A model generated the notes under the pieces. That model made no database searches. It was not told where the DNA came from and worked only from the letters and a program-made list of their open reading frames with translations. 64,000 bases of DNA. It comes from Paenibacillus sp. yr247. GTDB lineage: Bacteria > Bacillota > Bacilli > Paenibacillales > NBRC-103111. Below are positions 35,984 to 45,687 of this stretch, one piece after another (position 1 is the stretch's first letter; each line of letters opens with the position of its first letter). Location: assembly GCF_900103825.1 (NCBI RefSeq), contig NZ_FNIF01000008.1, positions 62,001 to 126,000 on the forward strand. The letters are read 5' to 3'. The position numbers and the translations under genes are program-made.

Positions 35984-36705
35984 GAATAATCCTCATCTCC
36001 TTCAACGGGGGATGAGTCGACTGATTCAGCGATGTCATTTTGTGCAGCTTCAGACAATGCCCCATTATCCAAATACCAGAATCGATTGCTTATTCTTCTT
36101 GCTTGCTCATGCTCATGCGTCACCCAAATAAGCCCCGTTCCCTGTTCTTCATGCCATTTCATCAGTGTGTTTTCCACTGCCTGTTTGCTCTCTACATCCA
36201 GCGCAGAAGTTACCTCATCAAGCAGTAGAATATCTGCTTTTAAGAGCATAGAGCGTACAAGCTGAACACGCTGCTTCTGTCCCCCGGATAAATCAGCCGC
36301 CTTTTGTGACCAATCGAGATCATCAAGCCCAACCTGCCCCATCAACTTTTTAGCTAATGGCTGATCAAAATTACGTTTATGAAGTTTACTCACCACAGCC
36401 AGATTGTCACCAACGGTTGTAGGCAGCATAGCCGGCTGTTGGGGGACATAGCAAACCCTTTTCCGCCATTCACTTGGGCCCCAGCTTGAAATAAGACGAC
36501 CATACAAGGATAAACTTCCGCCATCCGAGTGTTCTAAAGTGGCTATAACTCGCAGTAACGTACTCTTCCCTTGCCCGGAAGGTCCCAGAATTGCAATGCG
36601 ATCTTGCGGTAAAACGTTCGTACTTATTTGCTCAAATAAAGGCGCCGAAGTTCCGTTTGGATGCTTTTTATGTAATTGTTCAATAACGAGAATAGGCTGC
36701 TGCAT
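35971..36705 (-). CDS. fetA: ABC exporter ATP-binding protein, FetA/YbbL type
   Basis: ATPase partner of the UPF0014 permease, 244 residues. Walker A is GPSGQGKSTLLR, the signature LSGGQKQR, Walker B DILLLDEVTSALD and the switch histidine is in WVTHEHEQ. The C-terminal 20 residues are acidic. First gene of a two-gene unit; probably an iron or other metal exporter component. Confidence 0.88.
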   Translation of the reverse strand: MQQPILVIEQLHKKHPNGTSAPLFEQISTNVLPQDRIAILGPSGQGKSTLLRVIATLEHSDGGSLSLYGRLISSWGPSEWRKRVCYVPQQPAMLPTTVGDNLAVVSKLHKRNFDQPLAKKLMGQVGLDDLDWSQKAADLSGGQKQRVQLVRSMLLKADILLLDEVTSALDVESKQAVENTLMKWHEEQGTGLIWVTHEHEQARRISNRFWYLDNGALSEAAQNDIAESVDSSPVEGDEDYSCLR

Positions 36706-36881
36706 TACAGTTCACTCCCTCAACTTTGTCTTCACATTTGTTTAATTAGTATACCACAGCCATAATTCTAAGTGGCATTTACCCATTTTTAGCAGGAACT
36801 GGGCACTTACCTACACCAGAAGACTGATCTTTTTCATACGTTGTGATGAACACCCATTGTGATAATAAAGGAGCTCTTCAT

Positions 36882-37283
36882 ATGCAGCGACTAATGTGTA
36901 AAGGTAAGATCCACCGTGCAACTGTAACGGAAGCCGATCTAGATTACGTAGGAAGTATAACGATTGACGGTTTATTGATGCGCAAAGCGAATATTTTCCC
37001 CTATGAAATGGTTCAAGTCACAAGTCTGCGAAATGCCACACGGTGGAAAACATACGCAATTCCTGCACCAGAAGGGTGCGGCAAAATTGGATTGAATGGT
37101 CCACCTGCCCATCTTTTTGCGCCTGGTGACCTTGTTATTATTCTTAGCATGGGTCTGATGAACGAAGCCGAAATTAACACCCTGAAGCCACAAGTGGTTT
37201 TCGTCGATGACCGTAATCAATTACTTCGGGTTGAAGAACATGATTTGGTCATTTTACAACAAGAAGAGAAGTCCCATGACTAG
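36882..37283 (+). CDS. panD: Aspartate 1-decarboxylase
   Basis: Pyruvoyl enzyme converting L-aspartate to beta-alanine for pantothenate and coenzyme A synthesis. From ATG 36882 (AAGGAG eight bases upstream) the key residues fall at the classic positions: Lys9 in CKGKIHRAT, Tyr22, and the self-cleavage site Gly24-Ser25 in YVGSITID. Arg and Tyr of the substrate pocket are in RWKTY. An in-frame start at 36843 would add 13 residues that spoil this numbering. panB and panC are not adjacent. The 3' end overlaps the next gene by eight bases. Confidence 0.93.
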   Translation: MQRLMCKGKIHRATVTEADLDYVGSITIDGLLMRKANIFPYEMVQVTSLRNATRWKTYAIPAPEGCGKIGLNGPPAHLFAPGDLVIILSMGLMNEAEINTLKPQVVFVDDRNQLLRVEEHDLVILQQEEKSHD

Positions 37284-38022
37284 TTTAAATACAAGCAAAT
37301 GGACAAAATATAAGTTGCTTCGTAAATCGGCAAAGCTTAAAGCAAATCTCCCTGAAACCGCATGGCTGAGAGAATCCTCCTTCTGGCGTATGATAAATAA
37401 GTACAGACAGGTCATCATTAAACCGACTGGCAGTTATGGTGGCAATGGCGTTATACGGATAAAAAAGATCGCTCCACACACATATGAGGTGCAAGATGGA
37501 GGTAAGAAGATAAATTTTACAGAGCAAACAAAGTTAAGTGCTTATATCAAAAAGCAAGCCGGAAAGAACAATATCGTACAGCAGCGTATTCCGCTTGCCA
37601 CGGTGAGTGGCCGCCCATTTGATCTAAGAGTGATGGTGCAGCGCCGTCCCAATTCGCCTTGGCAGGTGACCGGAAAGCTGGCCAAAATCGCTGGAAAAGG
37701 CTTTATTGTTACGAATATCCGCATGAGCAACGGAAAAGTGGTTTCGGCAGAGCATGCCCTTAAACACTCGGAACTCAATACCAAACGAGCAGCTGATCTC
37801 CTCTCACAACTAGATAAAGTCGCTTTACAAGCCGCTAACCAATTAATGTCTTCCTATGGTTGGGTGCGAACAATGGGGGTTGATATGGCTTTTGACAAGC
37901 AGGGGAACGTTTGGATTATTGAAGTTAATTTCGCTCCGATGCTTGAGCTGTTTTTGAAACTTAAAGATAAATCGATATACCACAAAATCAAGTCTTTTTC
38001 ACAAAATAGGACAAAGAAATAA
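37276..38022 (+). CDS. YheC/YheD-type ATP-grasp protein
   Basis: ATP-grasp family protein of 248 residues, related to the C-terminal part of YheC/YheD, which are spore-coat-associated in Bacillus. Visible parts are VIIKPTGSYGGNGVIRI (nucleotide loop), GRPFDLRVMVQRR, and VDMAFDKQGNVWIIEVNF, the metal-binding strand ending in VNFAPML. ATG 37276 overlaps the panD stop by eight bases; the upstream site is weak (AAGAGAAG). It is shorter than full YheC/YheD (about 360-450 residues) and lacks their N-terminal domain. Function unknown. Confidence 0.78.
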   Translation: MTSLNTSKWTKYKLLRKSAKLKANLPETAWLRESSFWRMINKYRQVIIKPTGSYGGNGVIRIKKIAPHTYEVQDGGKKINFTEQTKLSAYIKKQAGKNNIVQQRIPLATVSGRPFDLRVMVQRRPNSPWQVTGKLAKIAGKGFIVTNIRMSNGKVVSAEHALKHSELNTKRAADLLSQLDKVALQAANQLMSSYGWVRTMGVDMAFDKQGNVWIIEVNFAPMLELFLKLKDKSIYHKIKSFSQNRTKK

Positions 38023-38182
38023 TGGGAACAAAAGTAAGCCTATTAAAAAATAAACCAAATCAAATGACACAAGCCGTCTCCATCTTCGGCTCTTAATAAT
38101 AGTCTAAATAAGAGTTTGCAAAAGTGAATTCAAGTTACCACTACAAAAGTTTTCCCGCTGAAAACTGTTAGGAGGCCCGAAG

Positions 38183-39403
38183 ATGAACCGATTGGGGCTC
38201 TATTGCTCACGATGTTCTGCAAGGCTCCCTTTCCGCTATCATGAGATGAAATGCGCTTGCGGTGGCACTTTATTGGTCGATTACGACTTGGAGCTCATGA
38301 CTAGAACGCTAACGAAGGAAGCATTACAGTCTCGCTACCCATCTATGTGGAGATACAGAGAATTGCTTCCAGTGAGCACCCCGGATTGTATCATCACCTT
38401 AGGAGAAGGCTGGACGCCATTAGTTCGTATGCAAGAATGGGAGAAGAAACTGCCAATAAAACAGCTATGGATCAAAAGGGAGGAACAGAACCCGACTGGG
38501 AGCTTCAAAGCAAGGGGTTTCTCTGTCGCTGTTTCTCTACTCAAAGAATCGGGTGCGACCAAAGCAGCCGTTCCTTCAAACGGCAATGCCGCGGGTGCAT
38601 TAGCTGCCTACGCGGGACGTGCCGGTATTGAAGCTTCTGTGTTTATTCCCTTGGATTGCCCGCCATTAATCGTAGAGGAATGTCCATTATACGGGGCAGC
38701 TACCTACCTCGTTGATGGCTTCATTCATGATGCAGCGGCTATTATTGAAGCTGGTAAACAGGAGCAGGGCTGGGTAAATGTCGGCACATTGAAGGAGCCA
38801 GGACGTGTAGAAGGCAAAAAAACAATGGGGCTGGAGCTCGCTGAACAACTGGGTTGGACTTTCCCCGACGTTATCATCTATCCAACCGGCGGCGGCTCCG
38901 GTATTATTGGCATGTGGAAAGCATACCAGGAACTGAAAGCAATGGGCTGGATAGACGGTCCCATGCCAAGATTCGTGTGCGTGCAGGAAGAGGACTGCCA
39001 GCCCATTGTCAAGGGCATTGTAGCACACGGCCAAGCTGAATGTGCCCAAGCTGCCAGAGAGGCCAGTCCGACAGGTATGCGAGTACCGAATCCGCCGGAT
39101 TTGGCATTCATTCTGGCGATTGTTGAACAAAGCGGCGGCACAGCGATTGCCCTGTCCAAGAGCCAAATTGCCGAAGCCACACGTACCTTGGGCTCGCAAG
39201 GCATTTCCTCGTCCCCAGAGGGCTCGGCAACTTGGGCAGGCATGCTTACTCTATGCGATAGCGGATGGCTGCGTCCGAGTGATTCTGTCGTGCTTTTCAA
39301 TACCTCTCACGCAATGAAATATGCGAATTTTGCTTCGAACTCCCGGCTGCCGATTATCAGAAGTTATAAAGATTATATTCAATACCATTCCCCTCAATCT
39401 TAA
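38183..39403 (+). CDS. thrC: Threonine synthase family PLP enzyme
   Basis: Fold type II pyridoxal-phosphate enzyme of 406 residues that would convert O-phosphohomoserine to threonine. The N-terminus carries a zinc-ribbon-like module (YCSRCSARLPF, then KCACGGTLL). The Schiff-base lysine is in PTGSFKARG, the phosphate-binding loop is SNGNAAGALAAYAG and PTGGGSGIIGMW. AGGAGG precedes the ATG. hom and thrB are not adjacent, so it could be a second thrC-like copy or a related enzyme with another substrate. Confidence 0.83.
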   Translation: MNRLGLYCSRCSARLPFRYHEMKCACGGTLLVDYDLELMTRTLTKEALQSRYPSMWRYRELLPVSTPDCIITLGEGWTPLVRMQEWEKKLPIKQLWIKREEQNPTGSFKARGFSVAVSLLKESGATKAAVPSNGNAAGALAAYAGRAGIEASVFIPLDCPPLIVEECPLYGAATYLVDGFIHDAAAIIEAGKQEQGWVNVGTLKEPGRVEGKKTMGLELAEQLGWTFPDVIIYPTGGGSGIIGMWKAYQELKAMGWIDGPMPRFVCVQEEDCQPIVKGIVAHGQAECAQAAREASPTGMRVPNPPDLAFILAIVEQSGGTAIALSKSQIAEATRTLGSQGISSSPEGSATWAGMLTLCDSGWLRPSDSVVLFNTSHAMKYANFASNSRLPIIRSYKDYIQYHSPQS

Positions 39404-39405
39404 AC

Positions 39406-39440
39406 AAAAAGCCAGGAGGACATCCTCCTGGCTTTCATCT
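39406..39440. terminator. Bidirectional intrinsic terminator
   Basis: AAAGCCAGGAGGA pairs with TCCTCCTGGCTTT around a two-base loop region, between convergent genes. Confidence 0.88.
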
Positions 39441-39446
39441 TTACAT

Positions 39447-40076
39447 TTATTGACCTAAATTATTTTCTTCATACAAACGATACATGGCTTGAATGATAGG
39501 CTCTGCCGGATCACGATTCAATAAATATAACGTCATTAAATATTGCAGCGGCAACGCACAAGTATTATTGCCATCTTCCACGGCTACGAAGCCAGCCTCT
39601 AGGACTGGACCGTGCTCCTCATGAAGCTCCAAGTCCACGTAGATCTTTTGATCAGGGAACTCTTCGCGCAGGGTTGACGCGCAATAAGGAACAATTTGTT
39701 TATCCAGCAGCTCTTTAGCTTCATCTTCCGATTGTGGAGGATTTGGGAGCGGATGATTTTCCGGACTTCTCAGCAAATCTACAAAGAAGGATGTGAGCCA
39801 TAGACCCGCATTCGGATTCGTTTGGAAGTTTCTCATAATTTCATTCAAGAAAAATCCGCATGAAGTGGACTTTTCATCTTTTTTAAGTGTAAAGGCAAAC
39901 ATTGGACCATAGGTTGGATTATTACCGATTTGTCCTTCAACTTCATATTCTGGAAATTGTTCTTTCATTACTTCCTGAATATGCTGAAACCAAGTCATAA
40001 TGAGTTGGGCCTGCTCGCGTTCTTGCTCTTGTTCGTTATCTACTTCCGCTTGTGTATCGATATCTTTTTCTGTCAT
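39447..40076 (-). CDS. Conserved acidic hypothetical protein
   Basis: No named family recognised. Acidic soluble protein of 209 residues. The N-terminal 30 residues are Glu/Gln-rich and probably coiled. Two halves look like a repeated unit: one containing FPEYEVEGQIGNNPTYGPMF and one containing FPDQKIYVDLELHEEHGPVL. Both are followed by a Cys-containing strand (TSCGFFLNEIM, NTCALPLQYLM). ATG 40076 is chosen because AGGAGG lies upstream; an earlier in-frame ATG at 40100 overlaps that site. Convergent with thrC. Confidence 0.7.
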   Translation of the reverse strand: MTEKDIDTQAEVDNEQEQEREQAQLIMTWFQHIQEVMKEQFPEYEVEGQIGNNPTYGPMFAFTLKKDEKSTSCGFFLNEIMRNFQTNPNAGLWLTSFFVDLLRSPENHPLPNPPQSEDEAKELLDKQIVPYCASTLREEFPDQKIYVDLELHEEHGPVLEAGFVAVEDGNNTCALPLQYLMTLYLLNRDPAEPIIQAMYRLYEENNLGQ

Positions 40077-40208
40077 TGTGGTTAAATCCTCCTGAATCAT
40101 TCAAATTTGCACGAATATCATTATTGTACCGCATTTGGACAAGATCAGAAAGCTATTGTTACATTTTTACACCTTTACATAAGTTGTACACAATAGGATG
40201 GTTACCCT

Positions 40209-42095
40209 TTACAATCGTTTTGGTGTCGGCATACCCAGCACTTCAAGCGCCTGATGCAGTGTATGTTTAACGATTTGAGTGATCCAGAGGCGATGGGCGA
40301 TGCGTTCCTCGCTACCTTTTAAGACCGGACAAACGCTATAGAAATGGTTAAAAAGCGATGCTAATTCAAAGGCATATTGACAAAGTAAGCTAGGTGCCAA
40401 TTGCTTGGTGGCATTATCTAGCGTTTCTGGCCAATAGGCGATGTGTCTCAAAAGCTGATATTCTTGATCTTCCAGCAGGTTCAGAACAAACTTTGCCTTT
40501 ATCGTTTGCAGCTGAGTATCTTTCTTCGCTTTATCCAAAATGCTGTTCGATCTCGTGTAAGCATAGAGCAAATAAACACCTGTATTCCCCGTAATTTCCG
40601 TCGCCTGATCCAAATCGAAAATAACTTCGGTTTGCAGCTGATATTTCAACAAATAATAACGGATCGAAGCCGCTGCGATTGATCTGCTGGAAATCCCCGC
40701 TTTTCTTGAGCGCTTTGCATCAATCACTCTCTCCATGCGATCAAGGAGATCGGCAACTTTGATCCCGATTCCTTGTCGACCAGACATCGCATATGAGCTC
40801 TTGCCATCCGTAATGTCGATGCCTAGCCTTGCCGCCGTTTCTGGGCTCAGGGAAACGACCCCATAGCTCACATGTTTGAGCTGACTCGCTTGCTCCTCAT
40901 AACCCAATACCTCTAGTGCTAGCTTAACCATCTCCTGTGGATATTGCTGACGATAGTCAATGACATTAATGACAACATCCGCTTGCCCAATTGTTTTCTT
41001 GCTTCCCTGGGAAGCCGTGGACCATAGTCCATCCCCCCATTTCTTGTATACAAAATCATTCTTAAGCAGCCCGAATTTCCACAGATGATAGGCGATATCC
41101 TTCGCTGTGTAGGTTAAAATGCCATTGGAACGAACGAGCACTTTATCCCCTTGATAATCCTGATTATCCGCTGCCGAATCAGCCCCTTCTTCCAGATTCT
41201 TCAGCACCCAACAGCCTGCCAACTTCCCATCTGTCACTTTATGGAACATATCTGTTTTGCTCAGCAGCTCGAAAGTTGTATCCCAGAACCCCGCTCTCAC
41301 GATACTGCTTTCCCAAACCAGTACATCATAATGAATCCCAAACTGCTTCATTTCGTCAAGCTGCTCACGAACGATTCGTTCCGCCACCAGAGCGCCCATC
41401 CACGCAAGATTGGATTGCCCGCTCTCTAACGCATGAAGGACCGTAGAACGCTGCTCGACGAGGTCTGGCTGCACTTTGTAAGCCTGATTCACCTTCGCGT
41501 ATGTCTCCCAACAAAAATCACCGAATCGAGCAAAAGTATCCTCTGTTTGTGTATGAAGAATGCCCACCACCGTATCTGCCAGCTGATTGCCCAGATCATC
41601 AATATAGTTATGCACTTCAACCTGATACCCTGCTTGAGAAAGCATGCGAGACAACGAATCTCCGATACAGGAATTTCTCAAATGGCCAACATGAGCCGCC
41701 TTATTAGGATTTATTGAAGTATGCTCAACTAAAACTTTTGTTTGGTTTCCTTGATCAGCATGCCCTTTTGACACCAAATAATCACCGGAAGACCATGTCT
41801 CCCAATTGATATAAAAGTTTAGAAAACCCGGTGGCACAGCGGCTACTTTGCTAAACAATCCATGAACAAGCCCACTCTTCTCTATGCGCTTCTGAAGCTC
41901 CCCAGCAATTTGGAGAGGAGCTTTACGTACTATCTTTGCCAAAAGCATGGCGACATTCGAGCTGTAATCACCGTGCTCTGAATGAGCCGGATGCTCGGTC
42001 AAGATTTTCAAAGTCGTAGGACGCTCGATCCCGTTTTCTTGGAATAAAGCATCTACCTGGAGCTCGATTTCGAAGGTTAAAAGCTGCTGAATCAT
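40209..42095 (-). CDS. argS: Arginyl-tRNA synthetase
   Basis: Charges tRNA-Arg. Class I enzyme of 628 residues with HVGHLRNSCIGDSLSR (HIGH motif), an N-terminal additional domain ending before NPNKAAHVGH, the MSGRQGIGIKV loop in place of KMSKS, and the C-terminal DALR anticodon-binding domain (FNHFYSVCPVLKG). It is longer than the common 550-580 residue enzymes. AGGGAGGG precedes the ATG. The arginine T-box leader lies upstream. A second argS may exist elsewhere in the genome; this form looks like the divergent type often under T-box control. Confidence 0.94.
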   Translation of the reverse strand: MIQQLLTFEIELQVDALFQENGIERPTTLKILTEHPAHSEHGDYSSNVAMLLAKIVRKAPLQIAGELQKRIEKSGLVHGLFSKVAAVPPGFLNFYINWETWSSGDYLVSKGHADQGNQTKVLVEHTSINPNKAAHVGHLRNSCIGDSLSRMLSQAGYQVEVHNYIDDLGNQLADTVVGILHTQTEDTFARFGDFCWETYAKVNQAYKVQPDLVEQRSTVLHALESGQSNLAWMGALVAERIVREQLDEMKQFGIHYDVLVWESSIVRAGFWDTTFELLSKTDMFHKVTDGKLAGCWVLKNLEEGADSAADNQDYQGDKVLVRSNGILTYTAKDIAYHLWKFGLLKNDFVYKKWGDGLWSTASQGSKKTIGQADVVINVIDYRQQYPQEMVKLALEVLGYEEQASQLKHVSYGVVSLSPETAARLGIDITDGKSSYAMSGRQGIGIKVADLLDRMERVIDAKRSRKAGISSRSIAAASIRYYLLKYQLQTEVIFDLDQATEITGNTGVYLLYAYTRSNSILDKAKKDTQLQTIKAKFVLNLLEDQEYQLLRHIAYWPETLDNATKQLAPSLLCQYAFELASLFNHFYSVCPVLKGSEERIAHRLWITQIVKHTLHQALEVLGMPTPKRL

Positions 42096-42127
42096 GAAAC
42101 ATCCCTCCCTAAATTTGATAAGAATAC

Positions 42128-42371
42128 AAAAAAGCCCCCATCTCTACAATAAGAGACGAGAGCTGTTCATTCCCGCGGTACCACTCTAAGTGTTAAACCA
42201 ACTGGTTTAACCACTCCAACGATAACGGCTTTCGCCGGATCTCCCTACAATATGCTTCGGAAGACCATTTCCCAGGCCCGCTTCGCTCTTGACATCCGTA
42301 CCGGTTCCCACCTATTCCGGCTCGCTGCGACTGTCCGACAAGAACTACTGTCCTGTTCATCAATGTTAATT
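42128..42371 (-). ncRNA. T-box riboswitch leader of argS (Arg specifier)
   Basis: The T-box AGAGTGGTACCGCGG lies at about 42173-42187 on the minus strand, followed by a terminator (AGCTCTCGTCTCT pairing with AGAGATGGGGGCT) and T6. In Stem I AGTAG plus TTCTTG faces CAAGAG plus CGAAG, and the following triplet is CGG (42278-42280), an arginine codon, placed as in the metG leader. Confidence 0.92.
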
Positions 42372-42417
42372 ATGAAATGATGAATTGACTGAATATTACA
42401 GCAACACTGGCATATTG

Positions 42418-43284
42418 TCAAGATACAACCAATTTCATCATCATAATGCCTATCATAGCCAAGGCAAGACCGGATTGTTCAAGTTTCGAGAATTTGTCCT
42501 TCAAAACAAACCGTGTATACAGCAGCACAATCAACACATTCAGTGCAACTACCGCAGAAACTAAGCCCGCCTTGCCATGATCAAAAGCATGAATGATGAA
42601 AATCATTCCGACCACATTCGTAATCCCGACTACCATCCCAATGAGGAAGGTTCGTCGTTCTGTCCATCTATCAGGACCAGTATCCTTACTTTTACCTTGT
42701 GCCCGATCTTTCAACCACCATATGCCAAAACAGCATGTACCCGTTGCAAACATAAAAAATAACGTTGGAAATAGTGACGCATGCACTAGGGTTGTCCATT
42801 TACTAGACAAGTCATTTCCAGCAAAAAGAAGTAAAGCAAGTACTCCCCATCCAGCGCCTTGCAGATTCTTTAATGTGATGTCATTCGAATACCGTACGAG
42901 CAATATACCAAAAACGATGACTATGAAGGCAAAAAATTGCAGGATATTGAGACGTTCACCCCAAAGTAGAAAAGCGATGACGACCACTACGACCGATGGT
43001 AATCCGGTGAGGATCGCAACCAGCGAGGCTTTGCCTACTGTAAAGCCTTTGAACATACTGGCATTGGCTCCAAAGGATAATAACCCCATTTGAACACCGA
43101 TCAGAGCAGATAACGTCCAATCTTGGTGTAAAATAAGGGCGCACATCACACTGATAAGCGCCCCCATAAAAAATGTGCCGCAAAGCAGCACATTCCGATT
43201 CAGTGATTGCTGACTGGTCCAATGATATAGAATGCCCCGCAGCCCAAAGCTGAAAGCGGCAAGTACTGAAAATATAAGCCACAT
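42418..43284 (-). CDS. EamA/DMT family transporter
   Basis: Membrane protein of 288 residues with ten hydrophobic helices in two repeated halves, typical of EamA drug/metabolite transporters. The end of the first repeat reads VVVVIAFLLWGERLNILQFF and that of the second VVALNVLIVLLYTRFVLKDK. AAAGGGG precedes the ATG. Substrate unknown. Lies between the argS leader and the GDYXXLXY gene, all on the minus strand. Confidence 0.85.
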   Translation of the reverse strand: MWLIFSVLAAFSFGLRGILYHWTSQQSLNRNVLLCGTFFMGALISVMCALILHQDWTLSALIGVQMGLLSFGANASMFKGFTVGKASLVAILTGLPSVVVVVIAFLLWGERLNILQFFAFIVIVFGILLVRYSNDITLKNLQGAGWGVLALLLFAGNDLSSKWTTLVHASLFPTLFFMFATGTCCFGIWWLKDRAQGKSKDTGPDRWTERRTFLIGMVVGITNVVGMIFIIHAFDHGKAGLVSAVVALNVLIVLLYTRFVLKDKFSKLEQSGLALAMIGIMMMKLVVS

Positions 43285-43341
43285 GAGAACAAATACCCCT
43301 TTCTTTCACGCAAAGATCGGGTTATTTTACCACATTAATCT

Positions 43342-45576
43342 TTACTGAACAACATTTGGCTGTGGAAGCAGACGAACAAGAATTGCATCTCCGCCCGCGG
43401 AAACCTTCACTTCAGCAAACTTAGCATCCCGCTCAACATCCCTGCCTGTTCCTTCGGGGACAAAATAAGTTTCGATACCGTACTCGATACCCTTATACCC
43501 CATCTTCGTTCCATTCAATCGAACTTCTCTCGGAGCAAGAGTTTCCCCTTTGGTATACACGCGGCTGTATTCATAGACGCCTGTCGCCGAGTTCGGAGCT
43601 AGAACGACGCTTATTTTACCCTTCGAAGCTGCGTCTTGATTCTTATCTTCAAATATCGGCGGCTCCGAAATCGTATAGCGCAAACGTACATAATCACCTT
43701 GAATGAGAGAACGTGGATCAAGCGGTTGAAGCTGCAGCTTAATTAGCTGTCCATGAGTAAGCAGCCACTCACTTTTGCCAATTTGCAAGGACATTGCCAA
43801 GACTTGCAGCAGTACCAGAAGTGCAATGATCCAACGATTCACAGCATAGTAGGAGTTAGCCTTTGATTGTTCAACGGCTTCCAAACGATGCCTTTTTTCA
43901 TACCAAACGGTTATCGACAGGATTAATATCCCGATAATGGCGAAGCTAATCGATTTGTGCAAAAGCTTCCATGCCAGATCGTAATATTTGTACACGAGGA
44001 AAGCAATCCAATATCCCATCGCCCAAGCGAACATCCATTTGATGTTCAGCTGTTTACTAATGACTAAGGCGAGCACAACAATGAGGAAGAACAACACATT
44101 AGTTACATAATACCACGCAGACTCCGTCATGAAAGTTAAGATAAATAAAGTAAGCAGAAACGAAGGAAAACTGCTATAAAGAATTGGCTGTCTGACTGCC
44201 GCATTCCGCATCAGCTGTGCTAAGGCAACCATGACAAATAATAAGCCAGTAAGCACAGTAAGGACAATTACACCGCTATCGATCCAATTAAATAGCACGA
44301 AAGCTGAGATAATGACAGCAGCAAGGAAGAAAAATATACGATGCACCATGCCTGCCATATAAACAAAGGCAGCAATCGTAAGGACAAAAAATACGAGCAA
44401 TAGAGGGACACTTTCCTTAATAACAGCTGCTCCCGCTCCAAGCATTAATCCACTAATGAGAATCGTGTAACGAACTAATGAATTTAACTTCTTCGCTAAA
44501 ATCATCACAATGACGAAGACAAGACCAAAACCAATCAGCACATTTTCCGGATTATCGAATCCTAGTACAACGGTAACGATCCCAATGACAGTCAAGCTGC
44601 CCAGAAGCGAACCGATGATAATGACAGATACGGTAAGAACACGAACGACCCATTTGGTAAAATCCCCATCCGGTTTCCCATCAGCAAGCACTACGTCCGA
44701 GTTATCTCCCGATTCCGATGGCATTGATGATGGGTTCCAAGACCGTATATAGTTCATGAACTTCACATTCGCACCTATGAACAAAATAATGAACAACAGA
44801 CTGGATATGAAAAATAGCTCATTGTAATGATGAATAATTAGTTCGATATATTTGACAGTAACCGCTGCCGAAACCCAGAGACCGGCAAACAGTAGGTACA
44901 CTTTGTTCCTCGTTTTGTGTGTATAGCGAACTGCCGCAGCAAGCAGCACGATAAGAGGCAGATTCATGAAAACACCGTAGTCTTCAAATGCTTGTGAAAT
45001 CGAAAGGTATAATAGAATGCCTATGGCAGCTTGAAATGAAACCCATTTAAGAAATGGCGATTGCAAGCGTCTCTTTTCGGTGAGCACATACAACATGCCG
45101 TTTACAATGACGATTCCTAGCCAAATGGTGATTTGGATGATTTCTGCGTCTGAATTCGAACCCCACCGCGGGAAGAAATACAAACCGTATGCGAGATGGC
45201 CCAAAATATACGCGAGTACGTAAAAGGGCTGCCATCTGGTTAGAATGGCAAATAGCAGAGCCGGAATGAACCATATTGCGAACAAGCTGTAGCTATCCGC
45301 ATGTGAATTGTAGGTTTGGCCAATAAGTCCGACTCCTACACCGAAGGATATACAACACGCGAACAAGCTAAGCTTGCTCAGAAACTTCCTGCCCGTTTGG
45401 CGAGAAAGCCATACCGATAAACCATAGAAGCCCAAGATGAGCAAAAAGACAGGAATGAATTTCTCCCAGCGGTTTAATTTCTCCCAATTCGTTGCAAAAA
45501 AATATACAATTGCGGTTAAAAGGCTACTAACTCCCAACACATAGCCTAGTTGAATGGTAACAAATTTAGATTTCAT
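43342..45576 (-). CDS. Large membrane protein with DUF2157 and GDYXXLXY domain
   Basis: 744-residue protein with about 18-20 hydrophobic helices. The N-terminal part (about 1-150) resembles DUF2157 (NWEKLNRWEKFIPVFLLILG), the middle resembles DUF4401, and the extracytoplasmic C-terminal part (about 615-744) carries the GDYVRLRY motif that names the GDYXXLXY family. AAAGGAGG precedes the ATG. Function is not established for any part. An internal hydrophilic loop (about residues 280-305) separates two membrane blocks. Single gene. Confidence 0.82.
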   Translation of the reverse strand: MKSKFVTIQLGYVLGVSSLLTAIVYFFATNWEKLNRWEKFIPVFLLILGFYGLSVWLSRQTGRKFLSKLSLFACCISFGVGVGLIGQTYNSHADSYSLFAIWFIPALLFAILTRWQPFYVLAYILGHLAYGLYFFPRWGSNSDAEIIQITIWLGIVIVNGMLYVLTEKRRLQSPFLKWVSFQAAIGILLYLSISQAFEDYGVFMNLPLIVLLAAAVRYTHKTRNKVYLLFAGLWVSAAVTVKYIELIIHHYNELFFISSLLFIILFIGANVKFMNYIRSWNPSSMPSESGDNSDVVLADGKPDGDFTKWVVRVLTVSVIIIGSLLGSLTVIGIVTVVLGFDNPENVLIGFGLVFVIVMILAKKLNSLVRYTILISGLMLGAGAAVIKESVPLLLVFFVLTIAAFVYMAGMVHRIFFFLAAVIISAFVLFNWIDSGVIVLTVLTGLLFVMVALAQLMRNAAVRQPILYSSFPSFLLTLFILTFMTESAWYYVTNVLFFLIVVLALVISKQLNIKWMFAWAMGYWIAFLVYKYYDLAWKLLHKSISFAIIGILILSITVWYEKRHRLEAVEQSKANSYYAVNRWIIALLVLLQVLAMSLQIGKSEWLLTHGQLIKLQLQPLDPRSLIQGDYVRLRYTISEPPIFEDKNQDAASKGKISVVLAPNSATGVYEYSRVYTKGETLAPREVRLNGTKMGYKGIEYGIETYFVPEGTGRDVERDAKFAEVKVSAGGDAILVRLLPQPNVVQ

Positions 45577-45687
45577 GATGGTTTTCCTCCTTTCGACTTA
45601 CTTCTAATTGTACTAGAGCTGCTCATTTTGAGAAGTACTATCTATTCCTAGTACCAGATCATTAGCCTAAAGGAGGAAGAGGTGATC

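Noticed and set aside
38687-39199. 170-codon minus-strand frame inside thrC
   Set aside because: Antisense to a clear PLP enzyme gene; low-complexity composition and no ribosome binding site.
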